A DNA stretch of 64,000 bases from Verrucomicrobiota bacterium. GTDB taxonomy: Bacteria; Verrucomicrobiota; Verrucomicrobiia; Verrucomicrobiales; DEV007. Below, piece after piece: positions 28,286-36,975 of the stretch. The number at the start of each line of letters is the position of its first letter. Within the stretch, counting starts at the first letter, position 1. The notes beneath the pieces were generated by a model. It did not search any database. It was not told the origin of the DNA and worked only from the letters and a program-made list of their open reading frames with translations. Position numbers and translations under genes: made by a program. Location of the stretch: the NCBI GenBank assembly GCA_963205275.1, contig CAUJIH010000106.1, forward strand, positions 22,673 through 86,672, written 5' to 3'.

Positions 28286-29281
28286 CTAACGAGGAACAGG
28301 AACGGCTTCGAGGATCTTCTCAACCGCCTCGCGGAGCGTTACTCCCTCGATTTCATACTCAGGTCGCAACACGATCCGATGCCCCAGCACTGCGGCAGCC
28401 ATCATGCGAATATCATCAGGGATCACGTAATCTCGTTCCTCCAGCGCTGCTCGTGCACGACTGGAGAGCAATAGCGCCTGCGTCGCTCGCGGTCCCGCTC
28501 CGACTAGGATGCTGTCCTGCATACGAGACTGGCGCACGATTTCGACTGCATAGTTCAGCAAATCCTGGCTGACCCGGACAGTCTCCATCGCAGCACGCAT
28601 CCGCACGATTTCAGCCTCGGCGAGCACGGCTTTGACGGCTCCGCGTTCGAGAATCAGCTCAGGAGACTGTCCACTGAGCAGCGAAGCAGCGAGCGCTCGC
28701 TCCTCCTCTGCTGTGGGATAGTCCATCTCAATACGGAGCAAGAAGCGATCCTTTTGCGCCTCCGGCAATGGATAAGTGCCTTCATATTCGGCGGGATTCT
28801 GCGTGGCGAAGACAGTGAAGCTATCGGGAAGGCGATGTGTTTCTCCGTCGATGGTGACAGATCGCTCCTGCATGGCCTGCAGTAGGGCAGACTGTGTCTT
28901 CGCCGGGGCACGGTTGATCTCGTCGGCGAGTAGAAAGGAGGTGAACACTGGTCCTTTCACCAGTCGAAAGGAATTTTCTCGCAAGTCGAAAACTCTCGTC
29001 CCTACGATATCCGATGGCATGAGGTCGGGAGTGAACTGGATACGAGAGAACTCACTGTCCAGCACGCGAGCGAGAGTGCGGACGAGCAGAGTCTTGCCGA
29101 TGCCAGGCACGCCTTCGAGAAGGATATGCTGACCAGTAAAAATCGCGATTAGACACTGATCGACCACCTGATGCTGACCGATGATTACCTTGGCCACCTC
29201 TTGTCGCGCTCGGAGCAAAATTTGCTGAATCGTTTCATTGAGGACTCCTGTTTCGTCGTTCTGGGGCGAATCTGTTTCCAT
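28286..29281 (-). CDS. MoxR-family AAA ATPase
   Basis: This gives 331 residues from the ATG at 29281; an ATG at 29302 would add seven. Walker A is LLEGVPGIGKTLLV, Walker B is VFTSFLLADEINRAPAKTQSALLQ, and MQERSVTIDG and NPAEYEGTYPLPEAQKDRF are MoxR hallmarks. The C-terminal lid is AAA_lid_2-like (DIRMMAAAVLGHRI). It probably works with the downstream DUF58 protein as a chaperone-like complex. Only this pair is present, with no BatA/BatB/BatD or transglutaminase gene beside it. Confidence 0.93.
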   Translation of the reverse strand: METDSPQNDETGVLNETIQQILLRARQEVAKVIIGQHQVVDQCLIAIFTGQHILLEGVPGIGKTLLVRTLARVLDSEFSRIQFTPDLMPSDIVGTRVFDLRENSFRLVKGPVFTSFLLADEINRAPAKTQSALLQAMQERSVTIDGETHRLPDSFTVFATQNPAEYEGTYPLPEAQKDRFLLRIEMDYPTAEEERALAASLLSGQSPELILERGAVKAVLAEAEIVRMRAAMETVRVSQDLLNYAVEIVRQSRMQDSILVGAGPRATQALLLSSRARAALEERDYVIPDDIRMMAAAVLGHRIVLRPEYEIEGVTLREAVEKILEAVPVPR

Positions 29282-29430
29282 GACGTGATTCTTTTCGCAC
29301 ATCCGGCGGGATTTCTCACTCTCTTTCCACTCGAGAAGCAGGAATTCTTATTGATCAAAGCCACCCGGACTTGCCACGAGCAGAGTGCTCGGCAGAGTTG
29401 CAGGAAAATGAAGATAGCCGACGGTGAGGG

Positions 29431-29958
29431 ATGCTCGTGATTTCTATCGCTGCCCTCGCTGAAGAGCGGATTATTGGTTCATCCAAAGGCAAAATTCCGT
29501 GGAAACTGCCTCGTGACAAGGCGCATTTTCGCGCTTGCACTGCGGGACGGTGGCTGCTGGTGGGGCGGAAGACCTACGACGAAATGACCGGATGGTTCGA
29601 GGATAGGACACCCATCGTACTGACGTCCGATCGAGAATTTCGCACGAATGTCTCCGGACATCGAGTCGCACACTCCTTGGCGGAGGCGATCGATCTGGCC
29701 AGAGGAGCAGGGGTCTCAGAACTGATGGTCTGCGGTGGGGCGCACACATACGCTACAGCACTGCCGATGACGGACCGCCTCATTCTGACTCGCATCGCAC
29801 TGAAAGTCGATGATGAAAATGCCCCGCGCTTTCCGGAATTTGAGACCTCGGGAGAGTGGCAACTGATAAGCGCTGAAGAATGGCCCGCAGAAGATGGAGG
29901 TCCCGCAGCGAGGCTGGAGATGTACGATAGAATTCGGGGATCAGACAAAATGATCTGA
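29431..29958 (+). CDS. folA: Dihydrofolate reductase
   Basis: The 175-residue enzyme reduces dihydrofolate to tetrahydrofolate with NADPH. Motifs are ISIAALAEERIIGSSKGKIPW, LPRDKAHFRACT, WLLVGRKTYDEM and LMVCGGAHTYATALP. The active-site acid of the family corresponds to Asp in LPRDKAHF. Length is normal. thyA is not adjacent. The ATG at 29431 sits close behind GTGAGGG. Confidence 0.93.
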   Translation: MLVISIAALAEERIIGSSKGKIPWKLPRDKAHFRACTAGRWLLVGRKTYDEMTGWFEDRTPIVLTSDREFRTNVSGHRVAHSLAEAIDLARGAGVSELMVCGGAHTYATALPMTDRLILTRIALKVDDENAPRFPEFETSGEWQLISAEEWPAEDGGPAARLEMYDRIRGSDKMI

Positions 29959-29998
29959 CGAATATCGGACAGCTCAGTTCTACGATTCGTGCGCAATT

Positions 29999-31456
29999 TC
30001 ACAAATCGATCACGAATCCGCCTCCGATCGTGACGGCTTTCGCTACGTCGAGCGGAACCCACCGCAATTCGTATTTCGGCCCCCAGGAGTCGCTCACTGC
30101 AAGTTCGTTGGTCGCCGTGTTGTATCCGATAATCATGCAAATGTGAAAATTCTCGCTTGGAACCAGTTTCTTGCCCGCCTCTTCTCCTGTCGTCTTCGCT
30201 TTTTCTGTCCAAGCAGCCCAGTCGCTTTGCTGCTGTCGCTCTTCCGTCCAAGCATTCGCCAGTTTGTTATAGTCTTCGAGCGAAGCCATTTGCCACAGAA
30301 CGGGGACGCCCTTGTCGATGTATCGAGAGACGGCTCGGGTGGTCAGCTTCTCTTGCAGAGTCAGATCGCTAATTCGACGAGATTTACTGCGAATGATCCG
30401 CTTTGCGTCCTCAGCGAGCTTGCTGGTGTTCGTACCTCCACCGGGGGCGGTGGCAGCGGTCGCGAGCAGATACATGTCAGCGGGGACTTTCATGTAGCGC
30501 ATCGCTCGCTCAAAGGTCGCCGGAGCACAGTATCCCTTCGGTCCTTGATTTACCATGGGGATATTCGTAATCAGGACGTCGCCATTCTCTTCGTGTTTGA
30601 CATTGGCCAGAAGAACTTTACGCAACTCCTGATCATACACCTCAGACTGCTTTCCTGCTTGGTCAGCCAAGCCTGGAGGCACGATCAGGAGGTGGACATA
30701 CTCGCCTTCCATTTCCGACAGAATGAAGGAGTGGCTGGCATAGTCCCATCGTTTCGCGGTGCGACGATCATCCTTTTCTCCATATCGCTGCGTGATCGCG
30801 ACGCCGAAGGCTTCGCTCAAGGCCAGCGCAATGGCGGCCGCATCCCGTTTGATGGCTCCATTGAGATCGCTGGCAGATGGTAGCTCACCCTTCGACTGAA
30901 AATGCTCTTCACCCTCCCCGACTTCGCTCCCGTAGTCTCCTTTGTTGGCAAAAACCAGAGAAAATTGCTCCACCTTTCCCTGCTTGTCCCCATAAAGCAC
31001 ACAACTGTATGGGTGAGCGTTCAGGAAGCCGTAGTTCAACTGCGGATACAGTCGATAGCTGCTGGTCTCCTCTGTTTTTGACTCACCGGGCCATTTCAGA
31101 CGCTCTGCAACCCTCTCTGCTGGCTCATCCCACAGGGTCAGATCCGAACTGAACAGCGGATGGCCGACCGCCTGATTGACCTTCCCCAGATTCTCCTTCA
31201 TCTTCGCCGTCTCTTCGGCTTTCCACGCAGAGAGTCGCTCGAAACTGGGATCATCCAGTGCTGTCAGTGGAACGGTATATGTCTGCGAGCCGAGACTAAA
31301 ACTGACCTCGTTATCGGTGAGGCTGAGTGGTTCGATTTCCAGAGTGCGCCCGGTTTCCTTCTGTGTGATTTGGATCGTTCCTGCCTGTGATGATACGGAG
31401 AAGCGGATGAATCCGATTAGTAGCAGGACGAGTAAAGGGTAACGGGTAGAAAACAT
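29999..31456 (-). CDS. Secreted C39-like cysteine-peptidase-fold protein
   Basis: A 485-residue protein with a signal peptide (about 1-25). The first ~270 residues hold a small SHD1-like beta domain (IQITQKETGRTLEIEPLSL) and a region with no family I recognise. The C-terminal part is papain-like in the C39 style: NQGPKGYCAPATFERAMRYM gives the Cys with an oxyanion Gln. Later NFHICMIIGYN gives the His and AVSDSWGPKYELRWV the Asp and Trp. All catalytic positions are present, so it may be an active peptidase. It stands alone, convergent with folA. Target unknown. Confidence 0.75.
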   Translation of the reverse strand: MFSTRYPLLVLLLIGFIRFSVSSQAGTIQITQKETGRTLEIEPLSLTDNEVSFSLGSQTYTVPLTALDDPSFERLSAWKAEETAKMKENLGKVNQAVGHPLFSSDLTLWDEPAERVAERLKWPGESKTEETSSYRLYPQLNYGFLNAHPYSCVLYGDKQGKVEQFSLVFANKGDYGSEVGEGEEHFQSKGELPSASDLNGAIKRDAAAIALALSEAFGVAITQRYGEKDDRRTAKRWDYASHSFILSEMEGEYVHLLIVPPGLADQAGKQSEVYDQELRKVLLANVKHEENGDVLITNIPMVNQGPKGYCAPATFERAMRYMKVPADMYLLATAATAPGGGTNTSKLAEDAKRIIRSKSRRISDLTLQEKLTTRAVSRYIDKGVPVLWQMASLEDYNKLANAWTEERQQQSDWAAWTEKAKTTGEEAGKKLVPSENFHICMIIGYNTATNELAVSDSWGPKYELRWVPLDVAKAVTIGGGFVIDL

Positions 31457-31578
31457 GACCAGACTCTCAAAATGAACCTTTCACTCTGCAACTCGCAGGG
31501 CATGGATTCATCCTAATGAAACTGATCTTCCTTTGGCAAGGATTTTTCTCGTCAGTGGAAATTTTCTATCAATTGACC

Positions 31579-32274
31579 TCAGAGCGGTTTCACTGCGATG
31601 CTCTGATAGTGGACTTCACTATCCGGATCATGCGCCTGAATGGCGAAGGTGCCTTCGGAGACTCGTCGCCCATCGGTAGCGCCTTCTCCGGGACCGCCCT
31701 CGGGTTCGGTATAGTCAACGGTGGTCTCTCCATTGACCTGAATGACGATATGCTTTCCCCGGACGATGATGTGGTAGTCGAACCACTCTCCGTCGGTGCT
31801 AGGAGACTTCGCGCGGATCGTGTTCAGTCCTCCTTTGGGCTCCTGTTCACCTTCCTTGAGCACGACGATATTGCGGATGCCATAGAGACTCCCTGTCTTC
31901 TTCGGATCCTTGTGCGTCGAATTGACCTGACACTCGTATCCCTTAGCCGGCCAGCCTTCAGGCTGGAATTCGGTATGAAAATAGACGCCACTATTGGCTC
32001 CGGGCCAGGTTTTCGCACGGACTTTCAACTCGAAGTCTTTGAACTTTCCCCCGTGAACATCACCGATGTAGAAGAGATGGCCTCTCGGCCCTTTCACGAC
32101 TAACTCGCCGTCTTTGACTGAAAAGCTGCCGGGATTTTCCGAAGCCTTCCATCCATCGAGATTCTTTCCGTTGAACAACTCAATAAATCCGTCTTCGGCA
32201 CGGAGCTTGCTGACCGAAGGCAGTGCCGCAACGAGAAGGAAAAGGAAAAGGAAACAAATACGAGAAATTTTCAT
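31579..32274 (-). CDS. Secreted DUF1080 (3-keto-disaccharide hydrolase) domain protein
   Basis: This gives 231 residues from the ATG at 32274 with a signal peptide (SRICFLFLFLLVAALPSVS). The DUF1080 signature is complete: FIELFNGKNLDGWKASE, FELKVRAKTWPGANSGVYFH, GYECQVNSTHKDPKKTGSLYG and HIVIQVNGETTVDY. The fold is a concanavalin-like sandwich. Some family members cleave 3-keto-glycosides made by Gfo/Idh/MocA oxidoreductases, of which two lie in this window, though not next to this gene. The enzymatic role is inferred. Confidence 0.9.
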   Translation of the reverse strand: MKISRICFLFLFLLVAALPSVSKLRAEDGFIELFNGKNLDGWKASENPGSFSVKDGELVVKGPRGHLFYIGDVHGGKFKDFELKVRAKTWPGANSGVYFHTEFQPEGWPAKGYECQVNSTHKDPKKTGSLYGIRNIVVLKEGEQEPKGGLNTIRAKSPSTDGEWFDYHIIVRGKHIVIQVNGETTVDYTEPEGGPGEGATDGRRVSEGTFAIQAHDPDSEVHYQSIAVKPL

Positions 32275-32386
32275 TGGATGCAGCGGACACGGAATCTGCT
32301 CGTAGAAATTTCGCAATTCCGGATACATGCCATTCTGAAAAAGAATCCGTTTGCTAAATCACTCTGGTGATCCGTTCATAGCGCCG

Positions 32387-33688
32387 ATGTCGGCACCCAC
32401 TCTTAAAATCGGTCTGGCCGGTTTCGGTAACGTCGGGGCAGGCGTGTATCGGAACTTGGAAAAGAATCGGAAACTCCTTTGCGAACGAACAGGCTATCAT
32501 CTCGAAATCTCCCGAATCGCGGTGAGGAATCGAGAGAAGGCACGTCTGGCGGAGGCCCCGACGGAGTTGTTTACCGAAAATCTATCTGACCTTCTCGACG
32601 ATCCGGAGATTTCGATCATCGTGGAGTTAATCGGAGGCACCGATCAGGCCTTCGATTTGATCAAAGGCGCGTTGGAGCGAGGGAAATCGGTGGTCACGGG
32701 AAATAAGGCACTGCTGGCCGAGCGAGGGCGGGAGCTGTTCGCCATCGCCGAGGCCTGTGATCGCCCGATCCACTATGAAGCGGCCGTCGCGGGAGGAATT
32801 CCGATCATCAAGGCGATGCAGGAATCTCTGATCGCAAACCATATCCAATCGGTCACAGGAATTATCAATGGTACCTGCAATTACATTCTGACACGCATGT
32901 TCGAGGCAGGACTGAGCTACGAAACGGCACTGGCCGAAGCTCAGGAACTCGGCTATGCAGAGGCCGACCCGGCACTGGATATCAGCGGCTGGGACGCCGC
33001 ACACAAAGCGATCATCCTGGCATCCCTCAGCTACGGTCGCTGGGTGCCGTGCGACCAAATTCACGTCGAGGGGATCGAGAATATTCGCTCCGAGGACGTA
33101 AACTTTGCCACGACGCTGGGCTATGTGATCAAACTTCTGGGCGTGATTCGATTGCATTCGGAGACGCGATCAATCGAGCTGCGCGTCCAGCCCTCTCTGC
33201 TACCGGTCCGGCACATACTCGCCTCGGTGAAGGGCGTCTTCAATGCTGTCGCTGTACAGGGCGATCTCGTGGGCGAGACGATTTTCTATGGCTCAGGCGC
33301 AGGGGCTGATCCGACCTCCAGTTCCGTAATCGCCGACATCGCAGATGCGGCGATGTGGACGCGCCCCAATCCCGGCTCGGGCCTAGTGACGCATTCGCTC
33401 TATGGCGACACCTTGCCCATCGGAGACAGCATATCGAAATACTATCTGCGCGTCGATGCTGAGGATAGACCAGGGGTGTTGGCGAGGATCGCGGCTGTGC
33501 TGGGTGAAAATGAGATCGGTATCCTGTCAGTAATCCAACCGGAGGAACATGAGGCGGATACGGCACCCATCGTTCTGATGCTGCACTATGCACCTTATCG
33601 ACGTATCCTGACCGCACTGGATCAGATCGCTCTACTCGACTGCGTCCGGGGGCGTCCGATCCTAATGCGAGTGGAAGATGTCGGTTGA
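32387..33688 (+). CDS. hom: Homoserine dehydrogenase
   Basis: This gives 433 residues from the ATG at 32387; a TTG 36 bp upstream is less likely. The enzyme reduces aspartate semialdehyde to homoserine. The nucleotide-binding motif is IGLAGFGNVGAGVYRNL. The catalytic domain has VVTGNKALLAERG, AAVAGGIPIIKAMQESL, GIINGTCNYILTRM and AEADPALDISGWDAAHK. A C-terminal ACT domain (YLRVDAEDRPGVLARIAAVL) suggests threonine feedback. thrC follows 113 bp downstream on the same strand. Confidence 0.96.
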   Translation: MSAPTLKIGLAGFGNVGAGVYRNLEKNRKLLCERTGYHLEISRIAVRNREKARLAEAPTELFTENLSDLLDDPEISIIVELIGGTDQAFDLIKGALERGKSVVTGNKALLAERGRELFAIAEACDRPIHYEAAVAGGIPIIKAMQESLIANHIQSVTGIINGTCNYILTRMFEAGLSYETALAEAQELGYAEADPALDISGWDAAHKAIILASLSYGRWVPCDQIHVEGIENIRSEDVNFATTLGYVIKLLGVIRLHSETRSIELRVQPSLLPVRHILASVKGVFNAVAVQGDLVGETIFYGSGAGADPTSSSVIADIADAAMWTRPNPGSGLVTHSLYGDTLPIGDSISKYYLRVDAEDRPGVLARIAAVLGENEIGILSVIQPEEHEADTAPIVLMLHYAPYRRILTALDQIALLDCVRGRPILMRVEDVG

Positions 33689-33801
33689 GCGTCTTCAAAG
33701 TGTTCCGAGAAATCACTCGTGCGCTTGTCTTTACGAAGAAATGCTGCAAGATTCCCCTTCTACAGTTTAATCTATCTTAATTTTCGAGTTTCTCTTCTAG
33801 C

Positions 33802-35169
33802 ATGGAATTTGTCTCTACCCGAGGAAGCAGCAGTCCGGTCAGCTTTAATGAGGCCTTCGCGCGCGGTCTAGCTCCCGATGGCGGCCTCTATGTCCCGCGC
33901 CATCTTCCGCTGCTTCCTCAGACGATCCTCGTAGAAGAAGCGATGCCGTATGCGGCGATGGCTTGGGATTTCCTCCGTCTCTTTGATACAGACCACGATC
34001 CGGATCACCTGTTCGAGATCATCGATCAGGCCTACGGAAGCTTTAGTGATACGATCAATGCTCCACTAGTCCAACTGGATGACAAACTGTTCGTCCTAGA
34101 ACTATTCCACGGACCGAGTCTGTCGTTCAAGGATTTCGGTCTTCAGCTCGTCGGAAGTCTCTTCCAGGAGCAAGTCGAGCGCACGGGTGTTCCGATCAAC
34201 GTTCTCGGAGCGACTTCCGGTGACACAGGAGCGGCAGCCATTCACGGCTTAGCGGGTAAAAAGGGAGCGCGGGTTTTCATCCTGTATCCGGAAGGGCGAA
34301 TCTCCGAACTGCAGGAGCGCCAAATGGCCTGTACGGGAGCAGAAAATATTTTCCCGATTCCGATTCAGGGAACTTTTGACGACGCTCAAGCGATTATTAA
34401 GGAGTTGTTCGGAGACGAGTCCTTCACGAAGAAGATGCGACTGTCGGCAGTAAATTCGATCAACATCGTCCGCATTCTGGCCCAGTGCGCATACTACATT
34501 CACGCCTTTACCCAGCTTCCACCCGAAGCGGGCGACGAGATGGAGTTCGCAGTCCCGACCGGGAATTTCGGAAATGTCTTCGCCGGTTGGCTAGTCCACC
34601 AGATGGGCCTGCCTGTGGATCGCTTCGTAGTAGCGACAAATGAGAATGATATCCTTTATCGCTTCTTCACCACAGGAGAATACCGTCCGGAAGCGGTGCA
34701 TCCCAGCCATGCGCCGTCCATGGATATCCAGATCGCCTCGAATTTCGAGCGTTTCCTCTACTATCACAATGAGAAGAACGCCGAAGCTACGAAACAGGCG
34801 ATGGCGAATTTCCAAAAAAGCGGATCGATCTGCATTCCGAATTTTGATCCGAGCAATTTCGTGGCGACCCGCAGCACGGACTCGGACATCCTTGAGAATA
34901 TCCGCCATGTGAAGCAGAAATACGATTACATCGTCGATCCTCACACCGCTTGCGCCTTCCAAGGACTGGATACGAATTCTAACGCGACTCGCGTAGTACT
35001 AGCGACTGCCCATCCCGCGAAATTCCCGACTGTCATCCGAGAAGCACTTGGAGTCACTCCGACGGAACCGACGCTGGAGCAAATCAAAAAAACCCAGCTA
35101 GTAAAGTATCCGGTGGCAGCGAATGCCGCCGCTGTTCGCAGATTTTTGGAAGAAAACGGGATCGAATAG
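33802..35169 (+). CDS. thrC: Threonine synthase
   Basis: A 455-residue PLP enzyme that converts O-phosphohomoserine to threonine. Motifs are STRGSSSPVSFNEAFARGLA, the PLP lysine in GPSLSFKDFGLQL, NVLGATSGDTGAAAIHG and AVPTGNFGNVFAGW. The length fits the longer bacterial/yeast-type class. Together with hom it supplies the end of the threonine pathway; thrB is not in the window. No attenuator or leader peptide is evident before it. Confidence 0.96.
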   Translation: MEFVSTRGSSSPVSFNEAFARGLAPDGGLYVPRHLPLLPQTILVEEAMPYAAMAWDFLRLFDTDHDPDHLFEIIDQAYGSFSDTINAPLVQLDDKLFVLELFHGPSLSFKDFGLQLVGSLFQEQVERTGVPINVLGATSGDTGAAAIHGLAGKKGARVFILYPEGRISELQERQMACTGAENIFPIPIQGTFDDAQAIIKELFGDESFTKKMRLSAVNSINIVRILAQCAYYIHAFTQLPPEAGDEMEFAVPTGNFGNVFAGWLVHQMGLPVDRFVVATNENDILYRFFTTGEYRPEAVHPSHAPSMDIQIASNFERFLYYHNEKNAEATKQAMANFQKSGSICIPNFDPSNFVATRSTDSDILENIRHVKQKYDYIVDPHTACAFQGLDTNSNATRVVLATAHPAKFPTVIREALGVTPTEPTLEQIKKTQLVKYPVAANAAAVRRFLEENGIE

Positions 35170-35275
35170 CCTTCCTTATTCGGGATGGCTAATTTTCTCG
35201 TGTTGAGAAGATGAAAATCCTAACGGGGATGCTACACTGGCCTGCTTGTATTCCGACGAGGACGGAAGCCGCCTC

Positions 35276-36085
35276 ATGAAAAACATCGATCTCATCTATC
35301 TGATCAGCCACCACTGGCGGAAGGGGATCGAGGTGATCATCCTCTGGGCGATCATATATAATTCCTATCGCTATTTTCGAGCGACTCGGGGAGCGCGCAT
35401 CTTCACAGCGCTATCCATCATTTATATCGGGATGGTTTTTATATCAGCCGTCTTGAAGCTGGAAGTGATCGGATGGCTGCTTCGTTATGTATCAGTATTC
35501 CTAGCAGTGGCAATCGTTGTGATCTTTCAACCGGAGTTGCGGCGGGCGCTGGCAGAACTAGGGAGCCGACGTATTTTCTCCTCAATGAATGCAGACTCTC
35601 GGCAACGTTTCGCCGACCTGCTGATTGAGATTTCTCATTATCTATCTCGAAAAAGAATTGGGGCTCTCATCGCAATCGAGCGAAGTATCGATCTGAAGCA
35701 ATATCTGGAGACCGGCACGGAGATGAATTGTCTCCTTTCTCCGGAGTTGGTTTACACCATTTTTCACAAGGGAACGCCCTTGCACGACGGAGGAATGATC
35801 GTGCGTCTGGCGGATGAGAGAATCATAGGAGCCGGATGTGTTTTCCCCTTGGTCCAGCGCGAGTTAGGCATTCAAGGCATCGGGCTTCGACACAGAGCGG
35901 CGATGGGAATCACGGAAGAATCGGACGCCATCGCTCTCGTTATATCGGAGGAGACAGGGGCCATCTCCATCGCCGTGGGTGGACGTCTAGACCGCGATCT
36001 GGAAGATCATATGCTCCGCGAGCGACTCGATGAGCTTCTTTGTAATCGAACACCCGGAGAGGAGGAAAGCGATGGAGAAGCTTAG
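35276..36085 (+). CDS. cdaA: Diadenylate cyclase, CdaA type
   Basis: This gives 269 residues from the ATG at 35276; a TTG at 35246 would add ten. The enzyme makes c-di-AMP from two ATP at the membrane. Three hydrophobic helices occupy about 10-90, then the DAC domain: FQPELRRALAELG, TPLHDGGMIV and LRHRAAMGITEESDAIALV, followed by VISEETGAISIAV. CdaA proteins usually have DGA; here the motif is DGG, a conservative change. The 3' end overlaps a small YbbR/CdaR-like gene by 14 bp, with GGAGG inside the cyclase gene. Confidence 0.93.
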   Translation: MKNIDLIYLISHHWRKGIEVIILWAIIYNSYRYFRATRGARIFTALSIIYIGMVFISAVLKLEVIGWLLRYVSVFLAVAIVVIFQPELRRALAELGSRRIFSSMNADSRQRFADLLIEISHYLSRKRIGALIAIERSIDLKQYLETGTEMNCLLSPELVYTIFHKGTPLHDGGMIVRLADERIIGAGCVFPLVQRELGIQGIGLRHRAAMGITEESDAIALVISEETGAISIAVGGRLDRDLEDHMLRERLDELLCNRTPGEEESDGEA

Positions 36086-36320
36086 AAACTTTTTTCTGGA
36101 AAACTGGCTAGCGAAGGGCATCTCGCTATTCGTCGCGATCGCGATCTGGTTCGTGATATGGAAGAACATCCATTTATCTCAGGAGGAGTTTCCCATCCCT
36201 GGGACGACAATACCTGCCAGTGCCCGTCCGCCGTCTCTCCCCTCGATTGATGACCGCCTCCTGAATTCACTGACGCCCACGACTTCAGCCCCGATTCCGG
36301 GAGGAGAGGATCGTAAATAG
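36072..36320 (+). CDS. Mini CdaR/YbbR-like single-pass membrane protein
   Basis: An 82-residue protein from the ATG at 36072, preceded by GGAGG at 36061. The N-terminus (LRNFFLENWLAKGISLFVAI, helix to about residue 32) has the layout of the N-terminal anchor of YbbR/CdaR, the partner of CdaA. YbbR proteins then carry several periplasmic YbbR domains; here only a Pro/Ser/Thr-rich tail follows (ASARPPSLPSIDD). Position and overlap with cdaA support a role in cyclase control, which is inference. It is not frameshifted as far as I can see, because the following gene begins directly. Confidence 0.7.
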   Translation: MEKLRNFFLENWLAKGISLFVAIAIWFVIWKNIHLSQEEFPIPGTTIPASARPPSLPSIDDRLLNSLTPTTSAPIPGGEDRK

Positions 36321-36321
36321 G

Positions 36322-36975
36322 ATGAGAGAGAGAACCGGTCTTTTCGTTACCGGAACGGATACCGGCGTGGGAAAAACTTGGACTACGCTGACCCTGCTGA
36401 GACAACTACGCGATCTGAGAGTCTTAGCGGTGGGAATGAAGCCGGTCGAGTGCGGCGGACGCGAAGATTCTCGCATGCTATCTGAAGCTGCGGGCGTGAG
36501 ATTCGATCTGGACCTGATCAACCCCTACCCTCTGCTCGAGCCTCTTGCCCCGGCAGCGATGCGGGAGGAGGAAGGTGCAGTCGAGATTGAAGCAGTGCTG
36601 CATACCTTCTCCCGGCTTCGCGAAGCCACTGATATTGTGCTCGTGGAGGGCGCGGGGGGATGGCTCGTGCCACTGAATGGTGAGCGAACGATGGCCGATC
36701 TGGCGACGGCCCTAGCTCTGCCTGTGTTGATCGTGGCAGCGAATCGACTCGGAGTGCTGAATCACACGCTGTTGACTGTCCGTGCGATACAGCAGGCTGG
36801 ATTGGAATGTCGGGCGATTTTTCTGAACACACTTCCTTCAGACAGAGAAGAGAAAGATCTGTCTCGACAGAGCAATGCTCGAGTTCTGCGCCAAATCCTC
36901 CCTCTGATTCCGGTGATCGATGGAGTCCCCAGCGAACTCGTGCAGACCGTATTCCCTGAATTCACAGATCTATGA
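36322..36975 (+). CDS. bioD: ATP-dependent dethiobiotin synthetase
   Basis: A 217-residue biotin-pathway enzyme that closes the ureido ring of dethiobiotin. The P-loop is GLFVTGTDTGVGKTWTTLTL, followed by VGMKPVECGG, LVEGAGGWLVPLN and LIVAANRLGVLNHTLLT. All are typical of BioD. It starts one base after the mini-YbbR stop and its TGA overlaps the next ATG (ATGA). No other biotin genes are nearby. Confidence 0.95.
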   Translation: MRERTGLFVTGTDTGVGKTWTTLTLLRQLRDLRVLAVGMKPVECGGREDSRMLSEAAGVRFDLDLINPYPLLEPLAPAAMREEEGAVEIEAVLHTFSRLREATDIVLVEGAGGWLVPLNGERTMADLATALALPVLIVAANRLGVLNHTLLTVRAIQQAGLECRAIFLNTLPSDREEKDLSRQSNARVLRQILPLIPVIDGVPSELVQTVFPEFTDL

